29,983 nt of DNA from Dokdonella_A sp039926025 (GTDB taxonomy: Bacteria; Pseudomonadota; Gammaproteobacteria; Xanthomonadales; Rhodanobacteraceae): NCBI GenBank assembly GCA_039926025.1, contig JBDSXV010000023.1:1-29983 (forward strand), given 5' to 3'. Position 1 is the first letter of the stretch, and each line of letters opens with the position of its first letter. This document shows positions 6,500 to 14,600 of the stretch, in pieces. The notes under the pieces are model-generated. The model was given only the letters and a program-made list of their open reading frames with translations. It was not told the origin of the DNA and made no database searches. The translations under genes and the position numbers were made by a program.

Positions 6500-6870
6500 A
6501 GTGTGAGTGCTGGACCGAACACCGACGCGATCGCATCGTGCGAACGGCTGACGAAGTCCGCGATCGTGGTGAACTGCGGATTCGCATCACCGGTTAACGC
6601 AATGAACAGCGCGTTGTCGCGGCACGCGCGTTCGATCGTGCGCGAACTGACCATCCCCTGCGAATACGCTAGCAGTACCGCCTTGAGCAGCATCACCGGC
6701 GCGTGTGCGGACGCGCCGACTGCATCGTTGCGGTAGTGCGCATCGAACGCAGACTGGTTCAGCGCGTCGACCAGATGACGCACTGCGTGTGCGAACGAAC
6801 CCGCTATCAGCTGAGATTCCAGATACGCCGGCAGCAACCGCGGACTCCTGTCCACCACCTTGTATCGCGC
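6500..6870 (-). pseudogene. IS1182-family transposase remnant (N-terminus)
   Basis: The minus-strand frame beginning ARYKVVDRSPRLLP continues with a DUF772-type domain: MLLKAVLLAYSQGMVSSR, then IERACRDNALFIAL and FTTIADFVS. It stops matching after ~124 residues, where it runs into a short palindromic repeat. The residue before ARYK is Thr, not the usual Met, so the native start is lost as well. The catalytic DDE region is absent. This is a dead 5' fragment; the middle of the same transposase type lies at 4907-5065. Confidence 0.8.
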
Positions 6871-6877
6871 CGTCGCC

Positions 6878-6943
6878 GAGTCGCTTGATCGCCTCGCTTT
6901 GTGCGAGCAAGATCGACGCCAGATTTTTAAACCCTCGTTGGGC
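6878..6943 (+). repeat. ~66-bp dispersed repeat ending in a GTTRRRY core, copy 2
   Basis: This is the counterpart of 3736-3802. It abuts the IS1182 N-terminal remnant and ends in GTTGGGC (6937-6943), 13 nt before the start of the YdeI-like gene. Read on the minus strand it could be the upstream end of the IS1182 element. Read on the plus strand it ends in a cassette-type core site. Confidence 0.6.
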
Positions 6944-6956
6944 CGCACAAACCGAT

Positions 6957-7547
6957 ATGTCTGCACTGCCTACATTTTTCCAAGACGCCGCAGCCTTGCG
7001 CGCATGGTTCACCGCGCACAGCGAACACGCCTCCGAGGTCATCGTTGGCTTCGTCAAGACCCACACCGGCAAGGCCACCCTGACCTGGCCGCAGGCAGTC
7101 GATGAGGCGCTATGTGTTGGCTGGATTGACGGCGTCCGCACCAGCATCGACGAGAACCACTACAAGATCCGCTTCTCGCCCCGCAAAGCCGGTTCCGGGT
7201 GGAGCGCAGTCAACATCAAGCGGGTCGCAGAACTTGAGGCTGCAGACAGAATGACCAAGCAGGGTTTGGCTGCTTTCGCGCTTCGAACCGAAGCACGATC
7301 ACGAACGGCGTCTTATGAACAGAAGGACTTTCCAGAGCTCTCGTCCACCGAGGTCGTGGAGTTCAAGAAGAACAAGGTAGCCTGGTCTTTCTACGAGAAA
7401 CTTCCGCCAAGCTACCGGCGAAAGGTGAATTGGCTCATCATCAACGCAAAGCAACAGGCCACACGCCGCAAACGATTTGTAGCATTGGTCACCGCCTGCG
7501 CTGAAGGCCGGCGTGACTACCAGCAACCATCCAAGGGTGCGGCCTAA
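6957..7547 (+). CDS. YdeI/OmpD-associated (OmdA) family protein
   Basis: The 196-aa protein matches the YdeI/OmdA family along its length. The N-terminal half has WPQAVDEALCVGWIDG (~43-58) and RFSPRKAGSGWSAVN, and the C-terminal OmdA helices include FYEKLPPSYRRKVNWLI and AKQQATRRKRF. Family members are small cytoplasmic proteins linked by name to protection against bacteriocins and peptides, but the biochemical role is unsettled. The ATG at 6957 is chosen because upstream codons belong to a dispersed repeat. The gene starts 13 nt after a GTTGGGC core and its stop codon TAA is part of GCCTAAC (7542-7548), the same arrangement as in the attC-bounded genes at 2.5-3.1 kb. It may therefore be a former integron cassette, although no full attC follows. 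Confidence 0.85.
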   Translation: MSALPTFFQDAAALRAWFTAHSEHASEVIVGFVKTHTGKATLTWPQAVDEALCVGWIDGVRTSIDENHYKIRFSPRKAGSGWSAVNIKRVAELEAADRMTKQGLAAFALRTEARSRTASYEQKDFPELSSTEVVEFKKNKVAWSFYEKLPPSYRRKVNWLIINAKQQATRRKRFVALVTACAEGRRDYQQPSKGAA

Positions 7548-8064
7548 CTCTTCCTCTATGGACTCCTCCCGCAAGTGACGGAGTGATTTGCTTGTCGGCA
7601 GACCAAGCGGTTGCAGTCCTGTCCCTTGGGGACTTCCGCTGGTCGTATACGGCCTTTCGATGAGCAGCGATTGCTCGGGTCATGATGGAATCCGCCGGGA
7701 CGGAGCCAAGCGTTCAATCGGCCACGGTGGGCCAGAAGGGCTATCGGCTTTGTCGTCCCGGGGCCCGACTCGACGCTGTCGACGTTCACTCGGTGCAACG
7801 CGAGATGGGAACGTTAGTGTGTTGGAGGCGGCTTGCTGCCCACGCTGACATGGTCGGGATGAAAACTCGTTCGGTGATGCTCGGAGGTCCAGAGTAGTTG
7901 CTCCGTCTTGTTGGCGAGTGCGACCGCCGCTTCGTTGTGGCCGACGCGTTCGGACTGCGCCAACGCCCAAGCGCACGTTCGAAGGCCGGTACTTCCTACA
8001 TGTCGAATCCCGCACCAGCCAGCACGTCGCTATACTCGCGCGTCATCTTCCAACCCGCGTACCC
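7548..8064. other. Intergenic stretch upstream of tesB
   Basis: No supported gene. The first 7 bases complete a GCCTAACTC half-site, but no matching GTTRRRY right arm follows at attC distance. TATACT at ~8029-8034 could be a -10 box for tesB, without a convincing -35. Confidence 0.4.
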
Positions 8065-8931
8065 ATGACCACCTCGCCTGTCGAAGAATTGCTGTCCCTG
8101 CTCCAGCTCGAACGCCTCGAAGACAATTTCTTCCGTGGCGAGAGTCGCGACATCGGCACGCGTTACGTGTTCGGTGGGCAGGTGCTCGGGCAGGCCTTGT
8201 CGGCGGCGCAGCAGACGGTTGACGGCGGGCGCAGCGCGCATTCGCTGCATGCCTACTTCCTGCGTGCCGGTGATATCGAGCAGCCGATCCTCTATCACGT
8301 CGAGCGCACACGCGATGGCGGCAGTTTTTCAATGCGCCGCGTGACCGCGATCCAGCACGGTCAACCCATCTTCAATTTCGCCGCCTCGTTCCAGGACGAG
8401 GAAGTCGGCGTCGAGCATCAGTTGCCGATGCCCGCCGTTCCCAAACCCGACGACCTGGAGCAGACCAGCCCGCTGCCCGGTGACGAGCTCGCCAAGCTGC
8501 CGCCCAAGCTGCAGCGGTGGTTCGGGCGTTCCGGTCCGTTCGAGTTTCGCCACGTATATCCGCGCGACGAGCTCAATCCGCCGAAGCGGCCGCCGTTTCA
8601 GCAGGTCTGGTTCCGCCTTTCGAGCCGCGTCGCGGACAATCCGGTGCTGCATCGCGCCTTGCTCGCGTATGCGTCGGACTTCCACTTGATCGGCACCACG
8701 ATGTTTCCGCACGGCATTTCGTTCCTGCAGCGCAACGTGCAGGTGGCGAGTCTCGACCATGCGCTGTGGTTCCATCGCCCGTTCCGTGCCGACGAATGGC
8801 TGCTGTATTCCTGTGACAGCCCGACTGCCCAGGGTGGCCGTGGCCTCGCGCGCGGCATGATCTACAGCGAGGATGGCCGCCTGGTCGCCTCCACCGCGCA
8901 GGAAGGCCTGATCCGCCTGCGCCCGGAATAA
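8065..8931 (+). CDS. tesB: Acyl-CoA thioesterase II
   Basis: The 288-aa protein matches TesB in length and layout, a double hotdog fold that hydrolyses acyl-CoA thioesters to free fatty acid and CoA in the cytoplasm. The N-terminal hotdog has VFGGQVLGQAL (35-45) and SLHAYFLRAGD (60-70). The C-terminal hotdog has YASDFHLIGT with D205, ASLDHALWFHRP with S229 and STAQEGLIR with Q279. These correspond to the Asp-Thr-Gln catalytic residues of the E. coli enzyme, with Ser in place of Thr. The ATG at 8065 gives the family's usual N-terminus; in-frame codons upstream show no homology. The next gene starts 15 bp after the stop, so the two are probably cotranscribed. Confidence 0.95.
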   Translation: MTTSPVEELLSLLQLERLEDNFFRGESRDIGTRYVFGGQVLGQALSAAQQTVDGGRSAHSLHAYFLRAGDIEQPILYHVERTRDGGSFSMRRVTAIQHGQPIFNFAASFQDEEVGVEHQLPMPAVPKPDDLEQTSPLPGDELAKLPPKLQRWFGRSGPFEFRHVYPRDELNPPKRPPFQQVWFRLSSRVADNPVLHRALLAYASDFHLIGTTMFPHGISFLQRNVQVASLDHALWFHRPFRADEWLLYSCDSPTAQGGRGLARGMIYSEDGRLVASTAQEGLIRLRPE

Positions 8932-8946
8932 CAACAGGATTGCCGC

Positions 8947-9333
8947 ATGCGCCAGATTTACACATCGCCGCGAATGGAAAACATCCAGCGCGTGGTCGCG
9001 TTGATGGCCGAACAAGGCATCCAGACCTCGGTCGTCAACCGCCGCGCTTACCAGGGCGCGGACTGGAAGAAATTCAGCTATACCGCAAAAGGTGATCGCG
9101 ACGACTGGCCGCAGGTGTCGGTCGTGCGCTCCGAGGACCAGACGCGTGCGCGCCAGGTGTTGCGCGATGCGGGGCTCGAGCCGGCCACGCGATTCGCTGA
9201 AGAACTGGCGGCCTCGCGCGGTGCCGGCGATGCAAGCAGTCACCGCCTCGCGTCACGGCGGGTGAAACTCGTGGTGCTGACCCTGATCGTTGGCGTTGCC
9301 ATCCTGATCGCCATCAACCAGCTGTCGCACTGA
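8947..9333 (+). CDS. DUF2007-type protein with C-terminal membrane anchor
   Basis: The 128-aa protein begins MRQIYTSPRMENIQRVV and contains a small alpha/beta domain (1-75) like the DUF2007 'putative signal transducing protein' family, which resembles a PII/ACT-like fold. Useful signs are IQTSVVNRRAYQG and QARQVLRDAGLE-like helices. Residues ~105-126 are a single membrane helix (LVVLTLIVGVAILIAI), so the domain is tail-anchored with the bulk in the cytoplasm. It follows tesB by 15 bp and precedes bpt. Function is unknown; the fold suggests ligand sensing, which is inference. Confidence 0.8.
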   Translation: MRQIYTSPRMENIQRVVALMAEQGIQTSVVNRRAYQGADWKKFSYTAKGDRDDWPQVSVVRSEDQTRARQVLRDAGLEPATRFAEELAASRGAGDASSHRLASRRVKLVVLTLIVGVAILIAINQLSH

Positions 9334-9411
9334 TTGCGATGAAAGGATGCGGCGGTTGCCGGCACGACATCCGTCGTGCGCGTTTCGCTGCATGCGCGAT
9401 AGAATGACGGC

Positions 9412-10164
9412 ATGCGCTCGGATGTCGTCCGCCTGTTCCAGACCCTGCCCCACCCGTGCGGCTACTTCGCGGAGCGTACGGCGCAGAACATCGTCATCGA
9501 TCCGAGCGCGCCGCAACTGCCGACCATCTACGACGTGGCGGTGCAGCGCGGCTATCGGCGCGCCGGCGGCCATGTCTACCACCCGCAATGCAGCGGTTGC
9601 CGCGCCTGCATCGCCTGTCGCGTACCGGTTGCACGCTTTCTTCCCGACCGCGCCCAGCGCCGCTGCATCGCGCGCAATGCCGATCTCACGTTGCGCATGG
9701 TGTCGGCCAACTACAGCGACGAATATTTTTCGCTGTATCAGCGCTACCTCTGTGCGCGCCACCCGGATGGTGGCATGGATGACGCACGCCCCGAGGATTT
9801 CGCGCGCTTCCTCTACACCGCATGGAGCCCCACCCGGTTCATCGAATTTCGCGCGGCCGGTCGACTGATAGCACTCGCGGTCACCGACTTCTGCGCGACG
9901 GGCTTGTCGGCCGTCTACACGTTCTTCGATCCCGACGAAGGCGCCCGCGGCCTCGGCACATTCGCGATACTCAGTCAGTTGCGCATTGCCAGCGAGCAAG
10001 CGCTCGCATACCTCTACCTCGGCTTCTGGATCGAAAACCACCCGAAGATGCACTACAAGGCTCGCTATCGGCCCCTCGAAGTCTTGCTCGACGGCGCCTG
10101 GCGTGAATTCGTGCCTTCGGCAACGGACCCCTCCTCCGCCGAGGCGCCGACCGCAAGCGGCTGA
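9412..10164 (+). CDS. bpt: Aspartate/glutamate leucyltransferase (L/F-type N-end rule enzyme)
   Basis: The 250-aa protein has both ATE domains. The N-terminal part carries the cysteines expected of the family (HPCGYF with C16, then CSGCRACIAC with C60, C63, C66 and C69). The C-terminal GNAT-like part has VYTFFDPD, RGLGTFAILSQL and the signature GFWIENHPKMHYKARYRP. Bpt transfers Leu from Leu-tRNA to proteins with N-terminal Asp or Glu, marking them for ClpS/ClpAP degradation. ATG at 9412 starts the conserved block (LFQTLPHPCGYF). The last ~15 residues are a poorly conserved Ser/Ala/Pro tail. Confidence 0.93.
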   Translation: MRSDVVRLFQTLPHPCGYFAERTAQNIVIDPSAPQLPTIYDVAVQRGYRRAGGHVYHPQCSGCRACIACRVPVARFLPDRAQRRCIARNADLTLRMVSANYSDEYFSLYQRYLCARHPDGGMDDARPEDFARFLYTAWSPTRFIEFRAAGRLIALAVTDFCATGLSAVYTFFDPDEGARGLGTFAILSQLRIASEQALAYLYLGFWIENHPKMHYKARYRPLEVLLDGAWREFVPSATDPSSAEAPTASG

Positions 10165-10267
10165 ACGCGGCACGAGAAGCGCGCGACCGCCAGCGACGCA
10201 GCCCGACCTTGAGCCATAATTGCAGGTTCACCCCAGCGCTTGTCCTTTCCATGCCCGATTTCGACCC

Positions 10268-11218
10268 GTGACCGCACTGCCATCGTCGACCAAGGCGCAG
10301 TTGCAGATTCATTCCTGCGTGCTGTTGTGGGGCTTTACCGCCATCCTCGGCAAGCTGATCTCGCTGACGGCGCTGCCGCTGGTCTGGTGGCGCATGCTGA
10401 TCGTCATCGCAGCGCTGGCATTGTTGCCCCGCACCTGGCGCAGTCTGCGCGCGATTTCGCCAAGACTGATGCTCGCCTACGCCGGTATCGGCGTGCTGGT
10501 GGCATTGCACTGGCTGACGTTTTACGGTGCGATCAAACTTGCGAACGCATCGGTGGGCGCGACCTGCATGGCGTTGGCGACGCCGCTGACGGCGCTGATC
10601 GAACCCAAACTGGCCGGCCGTCGTTTCAGCTGGCGCGAACTCGCCCTCGGCATCGCCGTGCTGCCGGGCGTTGCGCTCGTGGTGGGCGGCGTGCCGGCGT
10701 CGATGCGGCTGGGTATCGCCATTGGCGCGGTGTCTGCACTGTTCGCCGCGGCGTTCAGTTCGCTCAACAAGCGGCTGGTCGATCATGGCGATCCGCTCGC
10801 CGTGACCGGCATCGAACTCGGTGCCGGCACGTTGGTGCTGACCGTGCTCGCACCCGCGCTGTCCTTCCTGTTTCCCGCATTCGCCAGCACGCCGTTCGTG
10901 CTGCCGAATGCGCACGACACCTTGATGCTGCTTGCATTGGCGCTCGCCTGCACCCTGCTTCCTTTCACGCTGTCGCTGATCGCCTTGCGCCACATGAGTG
11001 CGTTTACGGCACAACTCGCGGTGAATCTGGAGCCGGTCTATGCGATCGTGCTGGCCGCGCTGCTGCTCGGCGAGCAACGCGAACTGACGCCGCTGTTCTA
11101 CGTCGGCGTCGGCATCATTCTCGCGGCCGTGTTTGCGCATCCGCTGATCAGCCGACCCTCGCGCCTGAGCCAGCCGGAGATGTTCGCGATTGCCGAAGCC
11201 AAGGGCCTGGCCGAATGA
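10268..11218 (+). CDS. EamA/DMT-family transporter
   Basis: The 316-aa membrane protein has ten predicted helices in two EamA repeats. The first is around LLWGFTAILGKLISL to WLTFYGAIKLANASVG, the second around VSALFAAAFSSLNKRLV to LEPVYAIVLAALLLGE. The pattern of a short N-terminal tail, WRMLIV in helix 2 and the LEPVxAxxLAxLLLGE element in helix 9 is classic for drug/metabolite exporters. The substrate cannot be told. The start is a GTG at 10268. A six-codon frame (ATG at 10251) ends on the same bases (GTGA), which might couple translation but could be chance. The next gene follows after 40 bp. Confidence 0.88.
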   Translation: MTALPSSTKAQLQIHSCVLLWGFTAILGKLISLTALPLVWWRMLIVIAALALLPRTWRSLRAISPRLMLAYAGIGVLVALHWLTFYGAIKLANASVGATCMALATPLTALIEPKLAGRRFSWRELALGIAVLPGVALVVGGVPASMRLGIAIGAVSALFAAAFSSLNKRLVDHGDPLAVTGIELGAGTLVLTVLAPALSFLFPAFASTPFVLPNAHDTLMLLALALACTLLPFTLSLIALRHMSAFTAQLAVNLEPVYAIVLAALLLGEQRELTPLFYVGVGIILAAVFAHPLISRPSRLSQPEMFAIAEAKGLAE

Positions 11219-11258
11219 CGTCTCTGTTTTTGAACATCGAGCATCCGGAGCATCGTGC

Positions 11259-12872
11259 ATGCTGCGACTGACCGATATAAAACTACCGCTCGATCACGAC
11301 GATCGCGCGCTCGAGCACGCGGTTCTTGCCCGGCTCGGCAGCGAAGCACCTGCGCTGCTCCGGTTCGTGGTCGCCAAGCGCAGTTACGATGCGCGCAAAC
11401 GCGGTGCGATCGTGTTGATCTACAGTGTGGATGTCGAGACACGCGACGACGATGCCGTCATGCGTCGACTGCAGGGCGACACAAAAATTGCGCCGACGCC
11501 CGACACAACCTATCGTTTCGTCGCGCGCGCACCCGACCGCGAATTCCTGCGGCCAGTCGTCATCGGCACCGGTCCCTGTGGCTTGTTTGCGGGGCTCGTG
11601 CTTGCGCAAATGGGTTTTCGACCGATCATCCTCGAACGCGGCAAGGCGGTGCGCGAGCGCACCGTCGATACCTTCGGCCTTTGGCGCAAGCGCGTACTCA
11701 ACCCCGAATCGAACGTGCAGTTCGGCGAAGGCGGCGCTGGCACGTTCTCCGACGGCAAGCTCTACAGCCAGATCCGCGACACCCAGCACCATGGCCGAAA
11801 GGTGCTCAGCGAATTCGTCAAGGCGGGTGCGCCGGAGGAAATCCTCTACGTCGCCAAGCCGCATATCGGCACGTTCCGGCTGGTCACGATGGTCGAGAGC
11901 ATGCGTGCGACGATCGAGTCGCTCGGTGGCACCATCCGCTTCGGCAGTCGCGTCGATGACGTGCTTATCGAGAACGGAAGCATCCGCGGCCTGACGCTCG
12001 CGGACGGTGAACACCTGCGCACCGATCATGTTGTGCTTGCGATCGGACATAGTGCGCGCGATACATTCGAGATGCTTCATGCGCGCGGCGTGTATGTCGA
12101 GGCCAAGCCGTTCTCGATTGGCTTTCGCATCGAGCATCCGCAATCGTTGATCGACAAGGCGCGATTTGGGCCGCAAGCCGGCCATGCCTTGCTCGGCGCG
12201 GCCGACTACAAACTCGTGCATCACTGCCGCAACGGCCGCTCGGTGTACAGCTTCTGCATGTGTCCCGGAGGAACGGTGGTTGCCGCCGCTTCCGAGCCGG
12301 GACGCGTTGTCACCAATGGCATGAGCCAGTATTCGCGCAACGAGCGCAATGCCAATGCAGGCATCGTTGTCGGCATCACGCCGGAAGACTTCGCGCCCTA
12401 TGGCATCGGCGAACTGGCTGGTGTCGCCCTGCAACGGCATTTCGAGGAACGTGCCTTTGTGCTCGGCGGCGGCACCTACGATGCGCCGGCGCAGCGCGTC
12501 GACGATTTCCTAGCACGACGACCGTCGCGGGAATTCGGAGCGGTAGTGCCCTCGTATACGCCGGGCGTGCATCTGGGCGAGCTGGATACGGCGCTTCCCA
12601 ACTATGCGATCGAGGCCATTCGCGAAGCATTGCCCGCTTTCGATCGCCAGATCCGCGGCTTCGCGATGGCGGATGCGCTGTTGACGGGCGTCGAGACGCG
12701 CACGTCATCGCCGATCCGGATCACGCGCGGTGAAAATTGCCAGAGCATCAACACCGCCGGCTTGTATCCGGCCGGCGAAGGTGCCGGTTATGCGGGCGGC
12801 ATCTTGTCAGCCGCCGTCGATGGCATCAAGGTTGCCGAAGCGCTGGCATTGAGCATGGTGGGATCTGCTTGA
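11259..12872 (+). CDS. FAD-dependent dehydrogenase-like protein (COG2509 type)
   Basis: The 537-aa protein starts with a ~90-residue N-terminal domain (AKRSYDARKRGAI), then an FAD-binding Rossmann segment VVIGTGPCGLFAG with G103-x-G105-x-x-G108, and further on ILERGKAVRERTVD. NVQFGEGGAGTFSDGKLYS is the family signature. Other conserved parts are HVVLAIGHSARDTFEML, FSIGFRIEHPQSLID, YSFCMCPGGTVV and the C-terminal LYPAGEGAGYAGGI. Members are widespread and annotated as FAD-dependent dehydrogenases, but their substrate is not established. ATG at 11259 is preceded by CGGAG about 9 nt upstream. The gene ends just before a REP/satellite block. Confidence 0.9.
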   Translation: MLRLTDIKLPLDHDDRALEHAVLARLGSEAPALLRFVVAKRSYDARKRGAIVLIYSVDVETRDDDAVMRRLQGDTKIAPTPDTTYRFVARAPDREFLRPVVIGTGPCGLFAGLVLAQMGFRPIILERGKAVRERTVDTFGLWRKRVLNPESNVQFGEGGAGTFSDGKLYSQIRDTQHHGRKVLSEFVKAGAPEEILYVAKPHIGTFRLVTMVESMRATIESLGGTIRFGSRVDDVLIENGSIRGLTLADGEHLRTDHVVLAIGHSARDTFEMLHARGVYVEAKPFSIGFRIEHPQSLIDKARFGPQAGHALLGAADYKLVHHCRNGRSVYSFCMCPGGTVVAAASEPGRVVTNGMSQYSRNERNANAGIVVGITPEDFAPYGIGELAGVALQRHFEERAFVLGGGTYDAPAQRVDDFLARRPSREFGAVVPSYTPGVHLGELDTALPNYAIEAIREALPAFDRQIRGFAMADALLTGVETRTSSPIRITRGENCQSINTAGLYPAGEGAGYAGGILSAAVDGIKVAEALALSMVGSA

Positions 12873-12890
12873 CTCGAACAGCGAGACGTT

Positions 12891-12963
12891 GTGGGAGCAA
12901 CTGTGTGTGGGAGCGACAGTCCGTGGGAGCAGCTGTCTGTGGGAGCGGCTTCAGCCGCGATGC
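12891..12963 (+). repeat. 16-bp-period array, block 1, ending in a REP
   Basis: GTGGGAGC begins at 12891, 12907, 12923 and 12939, an exact 16-bp period. The first three units continue with AACTGTGT, GACAGTCC and AGCTGTCT. The fourth continues into GGCTTCAGCCGCGATGC, a REP sequence common in Xanthomonadales. Confidence 0.9.
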
Positions 12964-13084
12964 CTTTCCACGAGGCGGACACCTTTCCCCTTGAAGAGGA
13001 GGACTTCAACGCCGCGATGCAGAAGCCCTCTCCTTCACAGGGAGGGCATGGTTGGATCGGCTTGATTCGAACCGCGAGAGGTCT

Positions 13085-13200
13085 GTGGGAGGGACAGTGC
13101 GCAGGAGCGGCAGTCTGTGGGAGCGACAGTCTGTGGGAGCGGCTTCAGCCGCGATGCTTTTCCGTGAAGCAACAAGCATCGCGCCTGAAGCCGCTCCCAC
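13085..13200. repeat. 16-bp-period array, block 2, plus inverted REP pair
   Basis: Units start at 13085, 13101, 13117 and 13133 (16-bp period), the last again extending into a REP. An inverted REP follows at 13176-13200. The two REPs match over 25 bases with one mismatch and an 18-nt loop, so 13133-13200 can form a very stable hairpin. It lies between converging genes and could act as a two-way terminator or RNA-stability element. Confidence 0.9.
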
Positions 13201-13320
13201 AGACAATTGCTCCCACAGAAAGTTGCCGTGACAGACAGTCACTGTCACGGACAATTGCTGTCACGGACAGTTGCTGTCACGGACAATTGCTGTCACAGAC
13301 AGTTGCTCCCAGGCATTAGA
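13193..13320 (-). repeat. 16-bp-period array, block 3 (eight inverted units)
   Basis: Eight 16-bp units begin at 13193, 13209, 13225, 13241, 13257, 13273, 13289 and 13305. The first two and the last carry GCTCCCA, the reverse complement of the other blocks' unit. The middle five carry variants such as GCTGTCAC, so two unit types exist. The array runs into the stop codon of the MAPEG gene. Confidence 0.9.
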
Positions 13321-13705
13321 ACAACGCGGCAATGACCTGCACCATCCCGTACAGGCTCGCAGCCCAGACCACGGTGCGCAAATACGGAATGCCTGCGGCG
13401 TACACAGGCAGGTAAGCAACGCGCGACCAGAAATAGATCTGCGCGCCCAGAGCCGTCCACGAACTGGTCTTCTGCGCAATGACCACGGCGAGGATCGCCG
13501 CCGCGAAGAACACAAAGGTCTCGAGGAAATTGCGCGTCGCACGATCGACCCGCGCGGCAACCCCGGTCAGCGGCTTCGGCACGCCATCGCGCGCGCTTGC
13601 ATTCCACGCAAGACCCCGCTGTTGCGTCGCAAGCGTCGCGCCTATCAACACGTGCACGATTCCGAGCACGATCGACCAGGCCAGCATCTTCAGTTCCATC
13701 GACAT
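13316..13705 (-). CDS. MAPEG family membrane protein
   Basis: The ~129-aa protein has four membrane helices and the MAPEG (membrane-associated eicosanoid/glutathione metabolism) pattern. Helix 1 is LAWSIVLGIVHVLIG. A cytoplasmic loop with basic residues follows (ARVDRATRNFLET), then FVFFAAAILAVVIA, and a late segment with YFWSRVAYLPVYAAGIPYLRT, which is the best family match. Bacterial MAPEG proteins are small inner-membrane proteins, some with glutathione transferase or peroxidase activity; the reaction here is unknown. ATG at 13705 has a GGGGGT just upstream; a GTG two codons earlier is possible. The stop overlaps the end of the 16-bp repeat array. Confidence 0.88.
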   Translation of the reverse strand: MSMELKMLAWSIVLGIVHVLIGATLATQQRGLAWNASARDGVPKPLTGVAARVDRATRNFLETFVFFAAAILAVVIAQKTSSWTALGAQIYFWSRVAYLPVYAAGIPYLRTVVWAASLYGMVQVIAALF

Positions 13706-13795
13706 GAGCACCCCCGCGTTGTGGAGTGCCGATCATGCACAACTTGGTGCCACGACGCACGCGGCACGCAGGATCGCCGGAGGAATGACGGAAGC

Positions 13796-14002
13796 TTATT
13801 CGCGAAAAATGAAAAGCGCCGCGCAAAGCGCAAGCCCGACCGTGTACAGCACCCAGGTCTGGTCGACGAAATAGGGATACACCATCAAGGCGACGCCGAT
13901 CGCAGCGGTACGCCATTTCGCCTGCTTGCGCGCATAGCTGAACATCGCGAAGCCCGTCACGCTGAAGACGATCAATCCAAACAGGTTGGCGGGGCTCGGC
14001 AT
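13796..14002 (-). CDS. Small two-helix membrane protein
   Basis: The 68-aa protein has two hydrophobic segments (LFGLIVFSVTGFAMFSYA and VLYTVGLALCAALFIF) joined by a basic loop, YARKQAKWRTAAIG, with PYFVDQTW before the second helix. The loop KxxKWRxxxIGxxLMxYPYF looks like a known family of short bacterial membrane proteins of unknown role. It lies upstream of and in the same direction as the MAPEG gene with ~90 bp between, so both may be transcribed together. No catalytic residues are visible. Confidence 0.75.
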   Translation of the reverse strand: MPSPANLFGLIVFSVTGFAMFSYARKQAKWRTAAIGVALMVYPYFVDQTWVLYTVGLALCAALFIFRE

Positions 14003-14156
14003 GACGCAAGTATGGTACAGCAGCGTTGGCCATGGTCATCTGGCCGCATTCCGGTCAGGGGTCCTGAGCGACGTTCCATCAAGAATGGCTGGCGACTTCA
14101 TGAGCGATGTTGCCGGCGTGGTCCAACCGGCTCCTATCGGCTCGTCCTCGAAAAAT

Positions 14157-14600
14157 TCATTTCTGCGGCAGGCGACTGGCGTGGCTGGCAGCGATGATCC
14201 AGGCGCCATCGCGGCGAATCCAGGTATCGGTGTAGGCGAACTCTGCGTCGATCGCAGTCGAGCCGGAATGGCCCTTGATCGTGGTGACGCCAGTTACGAG
14301 CGCGGCGTCACCGTAGAGTCGGACCTTCTGTCCGCTATTGCGGAAGACGTCGTAGTACGGGTCGCGCTTCGCAACTTCCGCAACGTTCTGCGCGCGATCG
14401 GTCACGTTGCCTCTCGAATCCGTCAACGTGAACCGCGCGTCCAGGCCCTTGCCCACGGAATCCGCGGCGCCCACCTCGAACGCGTGGCAAAGCGCGGCTT
14501 CGGCGCGCAGGAGTTCGCGTTCGTCCTGCGCCTGGTCACGCGCGCTTGCAATGTCGGTGGCGAGAACGAGTGCGGCAAGAAAGAAGGTGAAACGTTTCAT
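14157..14600 (-). CDS. Exported DUF4440/NTF2-like protein
   Basis: The 147-aa protein begins with a signal peptide (MKRFTFFLAALVLATDIASA). A small NTF2-like cone fold follows, with the DUF4440 pattern: an N-terminal helix EAALCHAFEVG, a strand with RFTLTDSRGNVTDR, VRLYGDAALVTG in the middle and a C-terminal WIRRDGAWIIAASHAS. NTF2-like proteins of this type bind small ligands or act as isomerase-like enzymes, but no catalytic Asp pair can be assigned. AGGAG lies 8 nt upstream of the ATG. A second DUF4440-like exported protein is at 16299-16718, only distantly similar. Confidence 0.85.
   Translation of the reverse strand: MKRFTFFLAALVLATDIASARDQAQDERELLRAEAALCHAFEVGAADSVGKGLDARFTLTDSRGNVTDRAQNVAEVAKRDPYYDVFRNSGQKVRLYGDAALVTGVTTIKGHSGSTAIDAEFAYTDTWIRRDGAWIIAASHASRLPQK

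Noticed and set aside
9971..11260. Minus-strand open frame of ~429 codons
   Set aside because: Gln/Arg/His-rich antisense shadow of the EamA gene and the end of bpt; no motif.
11283..12440. Minus-strand open frame of ~385 codons
   Set aside because: Antisense to the FAD protein, which has clear GxGxxG and family signatures.
12891..13319. Open frame with VGAASAAM-type peptide
   Set aside because: Translation of REP and 16-bp repeats; such peptides are well known annotation artefacts.
13193..13320. CRISPR-like regular array
   Set aside because: A 16-bp period with no separate spacers is far too short, and there are no cas genes.
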